Positions 35,040 through 42,984 of a DNA stretch of 64,000 bases are shown one piece after another. Position 1 is the stretch's first letter; each line of letters starts with the position of its first letter. The notes under the pieces were generated by a model, which made no database searches, had not been told where the DNA came from, and worked only from the letters and a program-made list of their open reading frames with translations. This DNA comes from Mycobacterium sp. MFM001 (GTDB lineage: Bacteria; Actinomycetota; Actinomycetes; Mycobacteriales; Mycobacteriaceae): NCBI RefSeq assembly GCF_003402475.1, contig NZ_BFAB01000006.1, positions 1-64,000 on the forward strand. The letters run 5' to 3'. Position numbers and translations under genes: made by a program.

Positions 35040-35551
35040 AGGAACACCGCCAGGTTCTGCATCCGCAACACCGACTCGTCGACCATGATGGTGCGGCGCG
35101 CCAGTTTCCATTGGCCGTCTTCGCGGCGCAGCACATCGCGGCGCCCACAGGACACCAGCGCGGACTCGTTGACATCGCCGCGGCTGCGGAAGAGCAGCTC
35201 CGCGGATTCGACGACCACATGGGCATCATCTTCGCAGGCGAACGTCCGAACGTTGGTGATGTAGTGCCGCAGCCGCGACGGCGGATCCTCGGTCCAGGCG
35301 TGTTCGGTGCGAAACCGGGCCACCCGCCGGGAGAGCGAGTACTTGTTCTCGTCGAAGTGCGCCATCCCCGGCGAGGTGTCGAACCCCGCGCCCAGCGCGG
35401 TGGTGACCCGCACCGGCATCAGGTAGTGGACGTCGTCGGTCAGGGTGTCCAGCCACGCCTCGTACTGCTGGGCGTCGAGCAGATAGGCCTCGTCGACCAG
35501 AAATTGGTGGGCCTGCAGATGCCTATCGTCGTTGAACGGCAGGGGTTTCAT
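35036..35551 (-). CDS. Ring-hydroxylating dioxygenase beta subunit
   Basis: ATG 35551 overlaps the alpha-subunit stop. The 171-residue product has the SnoaL-like cone fold of small subunits: AHQFLVDEAYLLDAQQYEAW, LTDDVHYLMPVRVTT, FDENKYSLSRRVARF and HAWTEDPPSRLRHYITNV, ending VDESVLRMQNLAVFL. These subunits stabilise the alpha3beta3 hexamer. It belongs to the benzoate/toluate-type group by pattern. Missing from the operon are the ferredoxin and reductase that must supply electrons. Confidence 0.9.
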   Translation of the reverse strand: MKPLPFNDDRHLQAHQFLVDEAYLLDAQQYEAWLDTLTDDVHYLMPVRVTTALGAGFDTSPGMAHFDENKYSLSRRVARFRTEHAWTEDPPSRLRHYITNVRTFACEDDAHVVVESAELLFRSRGDVNESALVSCGRRDVLRREDGQWKLARRTIMVDESVLRMQNLAVFL

Positions 35552-36876
35552 GCCGTCTCCAGATAGCTGGCCCACAGCTTGAGCAGTTCGCGCTGGTTGT
35601 TTTCGTTGTAGCCGACCTGGGCGCGTCCGGGTCCGTGAAATGCTGCGGCGGGCAAGGTTTCGACGACGGGGCGGTCGTCGGAGAGCAGGCCCATCCTGCT
35701 GTTGAGCAGCAGCCGGCGGGCCATCGAGCCGCCGGCGGTGGTGGTCAGCGACACCCAGTTCTCGACGTCGTCCTGCTCGAACATGCCCGTCGATCCGAAG
35801 CACATCAGATAAGCCTTGTACGAGTCCTTCTTGTATCCCGCTGGCGCGGCGGAATCCACCGCGAACCAGGAACATACCTCGGTTTCGTTCTCGCTGACCG
35901 GCTGCCAGAGCCTGATCGAGATGAACGGCAAAACCGCTTGGCCTTCCTGCACTTTGGGCCAGTTGTGCACGAAGCTCAGGTTCGGGAAGCACGACGCGGC
36001 CGAGATCATGAAGCCGTCCTCGCCGACCACTTGAAGGTGGCGCGGCGACCAGACCTCTTTGACCCGCTCGATCATGGCGTCCGGGTAGCCGACGTAACGC
36101 ATGCGGTCGTCGAAGCCGCCCGGCGGGAGTTTGTAGGTGGTGCCGCCGCCCGGGCCGGCCCAGTACGTGGCGCCGTCCTTGCGCTTCTGCGCTTTGGGTT
36201 CGCGGAACAGCCCGATCTCCACGATCGACGTGTGCGTGTGTGGGGTGTGGTACATATCGCCGGCGAAATTCTCCGCGCCGATCTTCCAGTTGGCGTTGAT
36301 CCGCCAGCGCTGCGGGCCGCGGACCTCCAGGCCGTCGCGGCTCTGCTTGGTGTAGTAGTCCAGGTAGAACCGAAAGTCGCCCAGGTAGTCCTCCAGCGGC
36401 TCGGCGTGGGGGTCCATGTTGATGAAGATCAGGCCGTTGTAAGTCGCGAGATTCGGTGCGGGCAAGAGCGTTTGGTTGGTTTTCGGGAAGCCGTCTTCGC
36501 CGCCGTAGGCTTCGCGGTGAAACGGCAGGCCGGTGAGCCGTCCGTCGTTGCGGTAGGTCCAGCCGTGGTAGGGGCAGCGAAAGTTCGAGGCGTTGCCCAT
36601 TTCTGCGCGGCACACCTGCATTCCGCGGTGCAGGCACATATTAAAAAGAGCGCGTACCCGGCCCTCGACATCGCGGGTGATGATGAACGAGTCGGCCAGC
36701 ACGCGGCGCACCACGTAGTCGCCGTCGTGCGGGATCTCCGACTCGTGGGCGACGAACATCCAGGCCCGGCTGAACAGCCGCTCCTTTTCCAGCTCGAAGA
36801 TTTCTTTGTCGTTGTAGATGTGCGCGGGGATCATCCCGCGCCGCACGTCGTCGAAGATGCGGCGGTGATCGGTCAT
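35548..36876 (-). CDS. Ring-hydroxylating dioxygenase alpha subunit (Rieske)
   Basis: The 442-residue product carries a Rieske [2Fe-2S] motif, MCLHRGMQVCRAE ... FRCPYHGWTY (Cys-x-His ... Cys-x2-His), near residues 80-106, and a mononuclear iron site in NWKIGAENFAGDMYHTPHTH (Asp, His, His). It inserts both atoms of O2 into an aromatic ring to form a cis-dihydrodiol. The substrate is unknown; a benzoate-, toluate- or phthalate-like acid is favoured by the nearby protocatechuate genes. First gene of the operon, with a candidate IclR operator 15-30 bp upstream of the ATG. Confidence 0.93.
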   Translation of the reverse strand: MTDHRRIFDDVRRGMIPAHIYNDKEIFELEKERLFSRAWMFVAHESEIPHDGDYVVRRVLADSFIITRDVEGRVRALFNMCLHRGMQVCRAEMGNASNFRCPYHGWTYRNDGRLTGLPFHREAYGGEDGFPKTNQTLLPAPNLATYNGLIFINMDPHAEPLEDYLGDFRFYLDYYTKQSRDGLEVRGPQRWRINANWKIGAENFAGDMYHTPHTHTSIVEIGLFREPKAQKRKDGATYWAGPGGGTTYKLPPGGFDDRMRYVGYPDAMIERVKEVWSPRHLQVVGEDGFMISAASCFPNLSFVHNWPKVQEGQAVLPFISIRLWQPVSENETEVCSWFAVDSAAPAGYKKDSYKAYLMCFGSTGMFEQDDVENWVSLTTTAGGSMARRLLLNSRMGLLSDDRPVVETLPAAAFHGPGRAQVGYNENNQRELLKLWASYLETA

Positions 36877-36891
36877 GGCATCCTCACGTGG

Positions 36892-36907
36892 TCTGCTGTG
36901 CAGAAAG
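36892..36907. promoter_or_regulatory. Candidate IclR operator before the dioxygenase operon
   Basis: TCTGC-TGT-GCAGA (36892-36904) is a perfect 5-3-5 palindrome that continues as GCAGAAAG. It matches the palindrome over the iclR start codon over TCTGCTRTGCAGAAA with one difference. It lies 15 bp upstream of the alpha-subunit ATG. Confidence 0.68.
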
Positions 36908-37173
36908 CTACTCTACTACACAGAGATGCTGTATGGCGAGTGCGTTACCGTTGATGAAAGGCCTTCTGCCTCAAGGCTTCCGGCGAGTTAACGGCTCCTG
37001 TGAATTCACTGCGCGAACCGTCGCCCGAATAGCGCGTTGTCGGACCGTTCGGGTACCTTGGTCACGGCGCTGCACCGCATATGCGTATGGTGTTGTCGTA
37101 TTTACTTGGGGTTCTGTGAAGCCATGCGTGCATTATGCGTATTTGGCTCCGCAGTTGAGGAAGGACTGATGCC
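36908..37173. other. Divergent intergenic region between dioxygenase operon and DUF2231-Rieske gene
   Basis: About 270 bp without a convincing gene. ATGCGTAT occurs at about 37080 and again at about 37132, with AT-rich flanks (TTGTCGTATTTACTTGG between them), so promoter elements for the rightward gene are likely. A GAGGAAGGA ribosome binding site precedes 37174. Confidence 0.4.
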
Positions 37174-38109
37174 GTGGTCGAGGCCACTCCGGAAAGTCGG
37201 TTGCAGAGGCGGGGGGCGCGACTGCTGTCCTTCATCGGACATCAGGAATGGCTGGATCGGCCCAGCTACCGGTTCGAGCACCTGCTCAGCTACGCCTTCA
37301 ACGCGCTGGGCGGGGCCCGCGATCGAGTCTCCAACGCGCTCAACGGCGTCTGGCTCGGGCATCCGGTTCACCCGCCGCTGGCGTCGCTGACCAGTGGCGC
37401 GATCGGCACGACGGTGGGGTTGGACGCGCTCAGCCTGCTGCCGGGCCGGCCCAAATCCGAGCTCATCGACGCGTCCCGGTTCGCCTCCCGCGCGCTGGGG
37501 CTGGGCATCGTGGCGAACCTGGGCTCGGCGGTCACCGGCGTCGCGGACTGGCAGCACACCCACGAGGAAGACCGCCGCATCGGCGCGGTGCACGGCCTGC
37601 TGAACCTGCTGGCGACGGGCCTGTACATCGCGTCGTGGGTGGATCGGCGGCGCGGCCGGCACCGCCGGGGCATCGTGATCAGCGCGGTGGGCTACGCCAT
37701 CACGGCCGGCAGCAGCTACCTGGGCGGCGCGTTGGTGTTCGACTCCGGAATCGGCATCGACCAGTCTGGCCGGCGGCTGCGTACGGCGGACTGGACGCCG
37801 GTGTTGCCGGTGGGGTCGCTGAAGAACGGCAAGCCGCAGCGCATCGAGGTCGACGGGGTCGGTCTGGTGCTGTGCCGGACCGGCAGCAACGGGGAGATCG
37901 CGGCGTTCGGCGAGTTCTGCCCGCACCTGGCCGCACCGATGGCCGACGGCTGGGTCGATCGCGGCCGGCTGGTGTGCCCGTGGCATGGCTCGCGCTTCGA
38001 CGTCTGCTCCGGCGAGGTACTGCGAGGGCCGTCGGCGGCACCGTTGCCGCGCTACCAGACGCGAATCAACGACGGGATGATCGAGTTGCGAAACGAGGCC
38101 GCCAAATGA
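37174..38109 (+). CDS. DUF2231 membrane protein fused to a Rieske [2Fe-2S] domain
   Basis: The 311-residue product begins with a DUF2231 domain (LGHPVHPPLASLTSGAIGTT, FASRALGLGIVANLGSAVTG, VHGLLNLLATGLYIASW, SSYLGGALVF), which has about four membrane helices and conserved histidines. From about residue 215 a Rieske domain follows: FCPHLAAPMADGW ... LVCPWHGSRFD. The fusion suggests a membrane redox protein passing electrons to or from quinones. GTG start with a good GAGGAAGGA site. The stop overlaps the hemerythrin ATG. Confidence 0.85.
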   Translation: MVEATPESRLQRRGARLLSFIGHQEWLDRPSYRFEHLLSYAFNALGGARDRVSNALNGVWLGHPVHPPLASLTSGAIGTTVGLDALSLLPGRPKSELIDASRFASRALGLGIVANLGSAVTGVADWQHTHEEDRRIGAVHGLLNLLATGLYIASWVDRRRGRHRRGIVISAVGYAITAGSSYLGGALVFDSGIGIDQSGRRLRTADWTPVLPVGSLKNGKPQRIEVDGVGLVLCRTGSNGEIAAFGEFCPHLAAPMADGWVDRGRLVCPWHGSRFDVCSGEVLRGPSAAPLPRYQTRINDGMIELRNEAAK

Positions 38110-38591
38110 ACGCCTACACCGTGTTGCAGGACCACCACAAGACGCTCAAGGGGCTGGTCAAGAAGATCTACTCGACGCCGGCGACCGCCCCGGAACGTCA
38201 GGACTATCTCGACGATCTGCTCGTCGAACTCGACATCCACTTCCGCATCGAGGACGACATCTACTACCCGGCGTTGGCCGCGGCCAGCACGTTGATCGCG
38301 ATCGCGCACGCCGAACATCGGCAGGTCATCGACCAGCTCTCGGTGCTGCTGCGCACGCCGCCGAGCGCGCCTACCTACGAGGACGAATGGCATTCGTTCG
38401 CAACGGTTTTGGAGGCGCACGCCGACGAGGAAGAGCGCGACATGATCCCGGTGCCGCCCTCGGTGAAGATCAGCGACGCCGAACTGGTCGAGCTGGGCGA
38501 GAAGATGGCGGCCCGCATCGAGGAGTTGCGCGAATCCACCGCGCACCGACTGCGGGTGAAGGGGCGCAAGTCACTGCTGCGGGCCCTGTAG
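38106..38591 (+). CDS. Hemerythrin HHE-domain protein, second copy
   Basis: ATG 38106 overlaps the upstream stop (ATGA). The 161-residue product has the HHE diiron pattern: VLQDHHKTLKGLVKKIY, ELDIHFRIEDDIYYPAL, IAIAHAEHRQVIDQL and VLEAHADEEERDMIPV. Coupled to a membrane Rieske protein, it probably handles O2, NO or peroxide in a redox relay. It is unrelated in sequence detail to the hemerythrin at 19.4 kb. The C-terminus is basic. It converges on the methyltransferase gene. Confidence 0.87.
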   Translation: MNAYTVLQDHHKTLKGLVKKIYSTPATAPERQDYLDDLLVELDIHFRIEDDIYYPALAAASTLIAIAHAEHRQVIDQLSVLLRTPPSAPTYEDEWHSFATVLEAHADEEERDMIPVPPSVKISDAELVELGEKMAARIEELRESTAHRLRVKGRKSLLRAL

Positions 38592-38604
38592 CTCCGAATT
38601 CCGC

Positions 38605-39366
38605 TCAGCGGCGGCCGATTCCGGCGACCATCATCGGCGTGAGCAGACGCGTGTGCTCACCGAAGCGGGCGGCGGCCGCGTCGGCATCGGCAGCGGAGAG
38701 CAAACCGGCGTCGACGACGGCGTCGCGGATGCTCTCGAACGACAGCCGGAAGAAGTCGAAGCCGGGGGAGTCGGAGTCGATCACCCGGGCGCGGCCCTCG
38801 CCGCGAATGTCGGCCAGCCCGGCGGCGGCCATGTCGGCGACGACGCGCCGGCCGTAGCGCGGGTCGAAGCCGGCCTGCGCCATGAACGCCATCACCGACT
38901 CGGTCACCCGCTCGAAACCCGGATCGGCGTCTTCGAATCCGAAGGCGGTCCAGTCGTAGTCCTCGATCACCAGCCACCCGGCCGGGCGTAGCGACGCCGC
39001 CAGCCGGTCGATGATCTCCCGGCGCTCGGCGAGGTGTTCGAGCACCAGACGCGCGTGGACCAGGTCGAACTCGTTCTGCGGTAACTCGTCGGTGCGGATG
39101 TCCACCCGTCGTACGTCGACCATGTCACCGGCCATCGGCTCGATGAACCGCGTGTCGATATCGATTGCCGTCACAGTGGCGCCGCGGCTCACCATCCACT
39201 GAACCAGTGAGCCGCCGCCCGCGCCGACCTCGAGACATCGCCAGCCGTCGGTGATGCCGACGTCGTCGAGCAGGGCCTGACTTCCGGGATCCCACAAGCT
39301 TTCGATGCCGGCCAGCCGGATCCTCTCGTCGGCGAAGCTCTGGTCGTAGACATAGCCACCCGCCAC
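38605..39366 (-). CDS. Class I SAM-dependent methyltransferase
   Basis: The 253-residue product has motif I CLEVGAGGGSLVQWMVSRG, motif II VTAIDIDTRFIEPM, FDLVHARLVLEHLAERREII and LRPAGWLVIEDYDW, the standard Rossmann-like AdoMet fold. The C-terminal half has a helical lid. The acceptor is unknown. It stands alone between the hemerythrin gene (convergent) and the divergent pca operon, so no pathway link can be inferred. Start at 39366 leaves only 24 bp before pcaH on the opposite strand. Confidence 0.87.
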   Translation of the reverse strand: MAGGYVYDQSFADERIRLAGIESLWDPGSQALLDDVGITDGWRCLEVGAGGGSLVQWMVSRGATVTAIDIDTRFIEPMAGDMVDVRRVDIRTDELPQNEFDLVHARLVLEHLAERREIIDRLAASLRPAGWLVIEDYDWTAFGFEDADPGFERVTESVMAFMAQAGFDPRYGRRVVADMAAAGLADIRGEGRARVIDSDSPGFDFFRLSFESIRDAVVDAGLLSAADADAAAARFGEHTRLLTPMMVAGIGRR

Positions 39367-39390
39367 GGGCTAACGGTACCGTCAGCAGTC

Positions 39391-40131
39391 ATGGCGGCTG
39401 CAGCGGAGCGTGTCGCGTCCCAGCGTGACATCACGGCGGAGATCGCGAGCATCGCAGCGCAGTACCAGGGCAACGACGAAACGCAGCCGCGACTGAACTA
39501 TCCGCCGTACCGCAGCAGCGCGCTGCGCCATCCGCAATCGCCGTTCGTCCGCGTCGACCCCGAGGAACTCGAACGCCGTAGCCCGTGTTTCGGCGAGCAG
39601 GACGTCGACCCCGGTGATGCGGACCTCACGGCCGGCCACGCCGGTGAGCCGATCGGCGAGCGCATCGTCGTGACCGGCCGGCTGCTCGACACGGCGGGCC
39701 GGCCGATTGCGGGCCAGCTCGTCGAGATCTGGCAGGCCAATGCCGCCGGCCGCTACCACCACCAGCGCGACCAGCATCCCGCGCCGCTCGACCCGAATTT
39801 CACCGGGGTCGGCCGGTGCCTGACCCAAGCCGACGGAACCTACCGCTTCCTCACCGTCAAGCCGGGCCCCTACCCGTGGCGCAATCACCACAATGGGTGG
39901 CGGCCCGCGCACATCCACTTCTCGGTATTCGGAACGGCTTTCACCCAACGGCTGGTCACCCAGATGTACTTTCCGGGCGACCCGCTGTTCGCGTCGGATC
40001 CGATCTACCAGTCCGTTGTCGATCCCGTTGCGCGCCAACGGCTGATCGCCAGCTACGACCACGACCTCACCCAGCCCGAGTACGCGACCGGCTACCGGTG
40101 GGACATCGTTCTGGACGGTGGGCATGCGTGA
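39391..40131 (+). CDS. pcaH: Protocatechuate 3,4-dioxygenase beta subunit
   Basis: The 246-residue product is an intradiol dioxygenase with iron ligands in AAGRYHHQRD (Tyr), GPYPWRNHHNGW (Tyr) and WRPAHIHFSVFG (two His). It has the PcaH N-terminal PPYRSSALRHPQSP segment and LVEIWQANAAG. It cleaves protocatechuate between the hydroxyls to 3-carboxy-cis,cis-muconate, acting with PcaG. First gene of the pcaHGBDC operon, all tightly coupled; no dedicated pca regulator is adjacent. Confidence 0.95.
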   Translation: MAAAAERVASQRDITAEIASIAAQYQGNDETQPRLNYPPYRSSALRHPQSPFVRVDPEELERRSPCFGEQDVDPGDADLTAGHAGEPIGERIVVTGRLLDTAGRPIAGQLVEIWQANAAGRYHHQRDQHPAPLDPNFTGVGRCLTQADGTYRFLTVKPGPYPWRNHHNGWRPAHIHFSVFGTAFTQRLVTQMYFPGDPLFASDPIYQSVVDPVARQRLIASYDHDLTQPEYATGYRWDIVLDGGHA

Positions 40132-40630
40132 ATTCGCCTGCACGCCAGGGCAAACCGTCGGCCCGTTCTTCCATTGCGCGCTGCCGTATTCTGGCGACAA
40201 CCGGTTGGTGGACGATGATCACCCGGACGCCATTCGGTTACACGGCACGGTGTACGACGGGGCCGGCGACGGCATCCCGGATGCGCTGGTCGAAGTCTGG
40301 CAGCCGGGTCCCGACGGGAGCGTCGTCGCGCAAGCCGGTTCGTTACGGCGCGGCGACGCGTTCACCGGGTGGGGACGATGTGCCACCGACGCGGCTGGGC
40401 GCTACACCTTTACGACGCTGACACCCGGGCCGCCGGGGTTCTTCGCGATCGCGGTTTTCGCCCGCGGGCTGTTGAACCGGTTGTTCACCCGTGCCTATCT
40501 GCCGGATAGCGAGCCCCTGCTCTCGGATACCCTGCTGTGTGTCGCCGAGCCGGCCGGGTACCGTTTCGACATCCACCTGCAAGGCGCGCGTGAGACGGTT
40601 TTCCTGGTGTATCGCGGTGATCCGCGATGA
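40124..40630 (+). CDS. pcaG: Protocatechuate 3,4-dioxygenase alpha subunit
   Basis: I chose ATG 40124 (MREFACTPGQTVGPFFHCAL); GTG 40118 is also possible. It overlaps the pcaH end by 8 nt. The 168-residue intradiol fold keeps PDALVEVWQPGPDG and GRYTFTTLTPG but lacks the iron-binding Tyr/His set, as expected for the non-catalytic alpha chain, and ends LLCVAEPAGYRFDIHLQG. Together with PcaH it forms the (alpha-beta-Fe) oligomer. The stop overlaps pcaB. Confidence 0.94.
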   Translation: MREFACTPGQTVGPFFHCALPYSGDNRLVDDDHPDAIRLHGTVYDGAGDGIPDALVEVWQPGPDGSVVAQAGSLRRGDAFTGWGRCATDAAGRYTFTTLTPGPPGFFAIAVFARGLLNRLFTRAYLPDSEPLLSDTLLCVAEPAGYRFDIHLQGARETVFLVYRGDPR

Positions 40631-41826
40631 CGAACCTGTTGTGGCCGGGCGATCACCGCGCGGGTGACCTGATGACCGACCAGGCTCTGCTCGCGGCGAT
40701 GGTGGCAGTGGAATCGGCGTGGCTGGACGCGCTGGTTGGCGCGGGACTGGCGCCGGGCGATCCGGTGGACCTTCGCGGGCTGTTGCAGCCGCAGGACTGT
40801 GAAGCGCTGGCGCTGGGCGCCGAGGATGGCGGCAACCCGGTCATCGGCCTGGTGGCCCTGCTGCGCGAACGGGTCGGCGCGCCGCCTGGCCGCTGGATTC
40901 ACCGCGGGCTCACCAGTCAGGATGTCCTCGACACCGCGCTGATGCTAGCTATTTGCGGGGTGGTCGAAACATTGGCAGACCAACTCGCCGAACAGATTTC
41001 GACGCTTTCCGCGCTTGCGACAGCCCATCGCGCGACGCCGATGGTGGCCCGGACCTTGACCCAGCACGCGGTGCCCACCAGGTTTGGCGCCAAGGCGGCG
41101 GTGTGGCTGAACGGTGTGGTGGACGCCTACCGGCAACTCGAGGCGCTGAGCTTTCCGGTCCAGATCGGCGGTGCCGCCGGAACACTCGCCGCGACAACCG
41201 AATTGGCCTCTTCAGAGGTCTCGGTCCAGCTGGTGCACACCACCGCGACCGCACTGGGTTTGGACTACCGGTTGCCGTGGCACACCACACGGGCGCCGGT
41301 CACGGCGATCGGTGACGCCCTGGTCGGCTGCACGGACGCCTGGGGCCACATCGCCTCGGACGTCGTCACGCTGGCCCGTCCGGAGATCGGCGAGCTCAGC
41401 GAGCCGGCCGCCGGAAGCCGTGGTGGATCGTCGACGATGCCGGGCAAGCGCAATCCTGTGCTGTCCATCCTGATTCGCCGCGCCGCGATGGCTGCGCCGC
41501 CGCTGGCCGCGACACTGCACACCGCTGCGGCGCTGGCCCACGACGAACGTCCCGACGGCGCCTGGCATGCCGAGTGGGACACCCTGCGCACGCTGGCCCG
41601 CCGGACCGTGGCTGCCGGGTCGCAATGCAGCGAACTGCTTGCCGGGCTGGACGTCCACGCCGAGCAGATGGCGGCCAACCTGGCCAGCGCCGACGTCAAG
41701 GGTGAACAGCGTGCTATCGCTGAACTCGTCGAGAAAGAGCCGTCGTCAACGTATTTCGGCGCCGTCGACCTGCTGATCGACGAAAGCGTGGACCGCGCGC
41801 AACGGATCGTGAAGGAACGCCGGTGA
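40627..41826 (+). CDS. pcaB: 3-carboxy-cis,cis-muconate cycloisomerase
   Basis: The 399-residue product is a fumarase/aspartase superfamily member with the signature GGSSTMPGKRNPVLS and the N-terminal pattern LAAMVAVESAWLDAL, plus GLTSQDVLDTALMLA. PcaB converts 3-carboxymuconate to 4-carboxymuconolactone. It is somewhat shorter than the roughly 450-residue proteobacterial enzyme. The ATG overlaps the pcaG stop (ATGA) and the stop overlaps pcaD (GTGA). Confidence 0.93.
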   Translation: MTNLLWPGDHRAGDLMTDQALLAAMVAVESAWLDALVGAGLAPGDPVDLRGLLQPQDCEALALGAEDGGNPVIGLVALLRERVGAPPGRWIHRGLTSQDVLDTALMLAICGVVETLADQLAEQISTLSALATAHRATPMVARTLTQHAVPTRFGAKAAVWLNGVVDAYRQLEALSFPVQIGGAAGTLAATTELASSEVSVQLVHTTATALGLDYRLPWHTTRAPVTAIGDALVGCTDAWGHIASDVVTLARPEIGELSEPAAGSRGGSSTMPGKRNPVLSILIRRAAMAAPPLAATLHTAAALAHDERPDGAWHAEWDTLRTLARRTVAAGSQCSELLAGLDVHAEQMAANLASADVKGEQRAIAELVEKEPSSTYFGAVDLLIDESVDRAQRIVKERR

Positions 41827-42602
41827 GCGTCCCCACCATCCGCGGAGCACAACTGGGCGGCACACCGGACCTGCCGCTGCTGGTCGTCGGGCCGTCGCTG
41901 GGCACGCCGGTCGGCACGTTATGGTCGGCCGCGGCACGGCGTCTGGCGGACAACTATCACGTCGTCGGCTGGGACCTTCCCGGCCACGGCGCCAGTCCGC
42001 CGCCGCGCGACGCCTTCACGATCGCGGACCTGGCCGCCGGTGTCGTCAAACTGGTGGACCGCACGCTGGGCGGCAGGCCGTTCACCTACGCCGGTGTGTC
42101 GGTCGCCGGTGCCGTCGGAATCCAGCTGCTGCTCGCTCACCCCGAACGCGTCCTGGCCGCCGCACTGATCTGCACTGCGGCCAGGATCGGCGATCCGGAC
42201 GACTGGCAATCGCGAGCGCAGGTCGTTCGCACCGGGGGCACCGGCGAAGTCGTGTCCCGGTCGGTCCAGAGATGGTTCGCGCCAGGGTTTTTCGAGCGTG
42301 ACCCGGAGTCGGCGCGAGCGCTTCTCGACGCGTTACGGAGGGTGGACGACGACGGCTACGCGCGGACGTGTGAGGCGCTGGCCGAATTCGACGCCCGCAA
42401 GCGGCTTTCCGAGATCGACACCCCGATTGTCGCCGTCGCGGGGGCGCACGACATCGCGACACCGCCGGACTCGGTGCGGTTCATCGCCACCAACGTGAGC
42501 CGCGGCCGGTTCGTCCAGGTGCCCAACGCCGCGCACCTGGCGCCCGCCGAACAGCCCGACCAGATCGCCAATGTGCTTGCCACGCTGAAGAAGTGGAGAT
42601 GA
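41823..42602 (+). CDS. pcaD: 3-oxoadipate enol-lactonase
   Basis: The 259-residue alpha/beta hydrolase has DLPGHGASPPPRDAF, the nucleophile elbow YAGVSVAGAVGIQ, VAVAGAHDIATPP (Asp) and PNAAHLAPAEQP (His). It hydrolyses beta-ketoadipate enol-lactone to beta-ketoadipate. The context in the pca operon fixes the assignment. In many actinobacteria PcaD is fused to PcaC as PcaL; here a TGA ends PcaD 1 bp before the pcaC start. Confidence 0.9.
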   Translation: MSVPTIRGAQLGGTPDLPLLVVGPSLGTPVGTLWSAAARRLADNYHVVGWDLPGHGASPPPRDAFTIADLAAGVVKLVDRTLGGRPFTYAGVSVAGAVGIQLLLAHPERVLAAALICTAARIGDPDDWQSRAQVVRTGGTGEVVSRSVQRWFAPGFFERDPESARALLDALRRVDDDGYARTCEALAEFDARKRLSEIDTPIVAVAGAHDIATPPDSVRFIATNVSRGRFVQVPNAAHLAPAEQPDQIANVLATLKKWR

Positions 42603-42603
42603 A

Positions 42604-42984
42604 TTGACCGACAGTATGTACGACCGCGGGATGGCTGTGCGACGCGAGGTGCTCGGCGACGGGCATGTCGAGGGCGCCGAGGCCCGGACCACCGACTTCA
42701 CCCGCGACTTCCAAACGCTGATCACCGAATACGCCTGGGGCGCAATCTGGACACGCCCCGGGCTGGACCGGCGTAGCCGCTCGATGATCGCGCTGACCGC
42801 GCTGATCGCCCGTGGCCGCGACGACGAACTCGCGGCGCACATTCGCGCCGCACTGCGCAACGGGCTGTCCCGAGACGAGCTCAAAGAGGTTCTGCTGCAG
42901 ACGGCGATCTACTGCAGCGTGCCCGACGCCAATAGCGCGTTCCGGATCGCCCAGTCCGTCTTCGACGAGCTCGACTCGGCCTAA
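42604..42984 (+). CDS. pcaC: 4-carboxymuconolactone decarboxylase
   Basis: The 126-residue product is a CMD-family protein: LDRRSRSMIALTALIARGRD, ELAAHIRAALRNGLSRDELK and LLQTAIYCSVPDANSAF, with the expected catalytic His. It decarboxylates 4-carboxymuconolactone to the enol-lactone that PcaD uses. TTG 42604 is preferred because GTGGAG lies at the right distance; ATG 42616 is the alternative. The stop overlaps that of the convergent methyltransferase by 4 bp. Confidence 0.9.
   Translation: MTDSMYDRGMAVRREVLGDGHVEGAEARTTDFTRDFQTLITEYAWGAIWTRPGLDRRSRSMIALTALIARGRDDELAAHIRAALRNGLSRDELKEVLLQTAIYCSVPDANSAFRIAQSVFDELDSA

Noticed and set aside
42595..42610. Frameshift in a fused pcaL gene
   Set aside because: PcaD and PcaC are each complete and pcaC has its own ribosome binding site, so separate genes are the simpler reading; kept as a low-score finding only.
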